Shown here: piece by piece, positions 63,891 through 64,000 of the stretch | Position numbering within the stretch: position 1 is the first letter of the stretch | How the letters are laid out: each line of letters opens with the position of its first letter | Source: Halobacterium rubrum | Lineage (GTDB): Archaea > Halobacteriota > Halobacteria > Halobacteriales > Halobacteriaceae | DNA length: 64,000 nucleotides | Direction of reading: 5' to 3' | Assembly: GCF_021729015.1 (NCBI RefSeq) | Contig: NZ_JAJQQZ010000002.1 | Span: 62,001-126,000 of the forward strand | Notes under the pieces: model-generated | Told to the model about the DNA's origin: nothing | Seen by the model: the letters and a program-made list of their open reading frames with translations, nothing else | The model's database searches: none | Made by a program: the position numbers and the translations under genes

Positions 63891-64000
63891 GTGCCGACGA
63901 CTCGTGTCGACCTCCACGTGAAGGTACTCGACGAAACCGTCGTTCGTCGCGCGAAGGCCGCCGGCGTCGACGTGCTCGTGTACGCGCCGCACTTCACGCG
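63891..64000 (+). CDS. PHP-domain protein, 3' end cut off by the window
   Basis: Only 36 codons are seen, from a GTG at 63891: MPTTRVDLHVKVLDETVVRR, then AKAAGVDVLVYAPHFT. DLHVK and VLVYAPHF correspond to the N-terminal metal-binding strand (DxH-x-H region) of haloarchaeal PHP-domain phosphoesterases. The start is tentative because the family can begin a few residues earlier. It is divergent from the acyl-CoA dehydrogenase by 108 bases. Confidence 0.6.
   Translation, partial: MPTTRVDLHVKVLDETVVRRAKAAGVDVLVYAPHFT

Overview
The window is ordinary chromosomal DNA of a halophilic archaeon (class Halobacteria). The G+C content is very high, and the encoded proteins are rich in Asp and Glu and poor in Lys. 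The gene set is archaeal: sn-glycerol-1-phosphate dehydrogenase, transcription factor S, NAC, Spt5, aCPSF1/FttA, archaeal-type ProRS, D-aminoacyl-tRNA deacylase of the archaeal type, and FtsZ1 next to secE-spt5. Several genes are typical of haloarchaea: DUF5787, DUF5789, DUF5797, Tat lipoproteins, a FolC-FolP fusion and a PurN-AICAR transformylase fusion. A Halobacterium-like genus is plausible but cannot be proved from sequence alone. I see no rRNA, tRNA, insertion sequence, prophage or CRISPR array.

Layout. 1-9.6 kb: mixed housekeeping genes, namely NUDIX, a nuclease-like DUF5787 protein, DUF5797, enoyl-CoA hydratase, an MFS carrier, DUF5789, TFS, TrmI and NAC (overlapping), cytochrome P450, a PUA protein, a NYN protein and a phosphoesterase. 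9.9-15.5 kb: a tight dapA-dapB-dapD-lysA-dapF-dapE operon that makes lysine by the succinylase branch of the diaminopimelate pathway. Every junction in it overlaps. 15.5-22.7 kb: a Zn ribbon protein, divergent purB and purNH, a Tat lipoprotein and folCP. A 269-base tail-to-tail gap at 18971-19239 packs several strong hairpins with G-rich loops. 22.7-25.7 kb: a small glycan locus of GT4 glycosyltransferase, polysaccharide deacetylase and formyltransferase.

25.7-33.6 kb: S9 peptidase, M48 membrane protease, a flippase-like membrane protein, egsA (archaeal membrane lipid backbone), GNAT, an SDR epimerase and two exported proteins. 33.7-40.7 kb: gltB, proS, and two small proteins that share the same N-terminus. 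40.8-50.9 kb: cupin/Zn-ribbon protein, aCPSF1 with a long structured leader, an exported protein, endonuclease III, DUF371, a 300-residue coiled-coil protein, DUF373, a diphthamide-synthase-like ATPase, a sugar nucleotidyltransferase, an HTH/Zn-ribbon regulator and a Rieske protein.

51.1-64 kb: a pabB-pabA-pabC operon with an HhH protein and aroE downstream of shared shikimate metabolism; two different Na+/Ca2+ exchanger-type carriers; dtdA-ftsZ1-secE-spt5; two small proteins; an acyl-CoA dehydrogenase; and the start of a PHP-domain protein. Genes are tightly packed and convergent neighbours often overlap by 4-8 bases. Promoters, where visible, are TATA boxes 25-35 bases upstream of start codons, which fits the leaderless transcripts common in haloarchaea.

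Most of the window is conserved core genome. The observations most worth following are the structured intergenic element near 19.0-19.2 kb, the leader of the aCPSF1 gene, the DUF5787 nuclease-like protein, the deacetylase/formyltransferase pair, and the palindrome over the egsA promoter.
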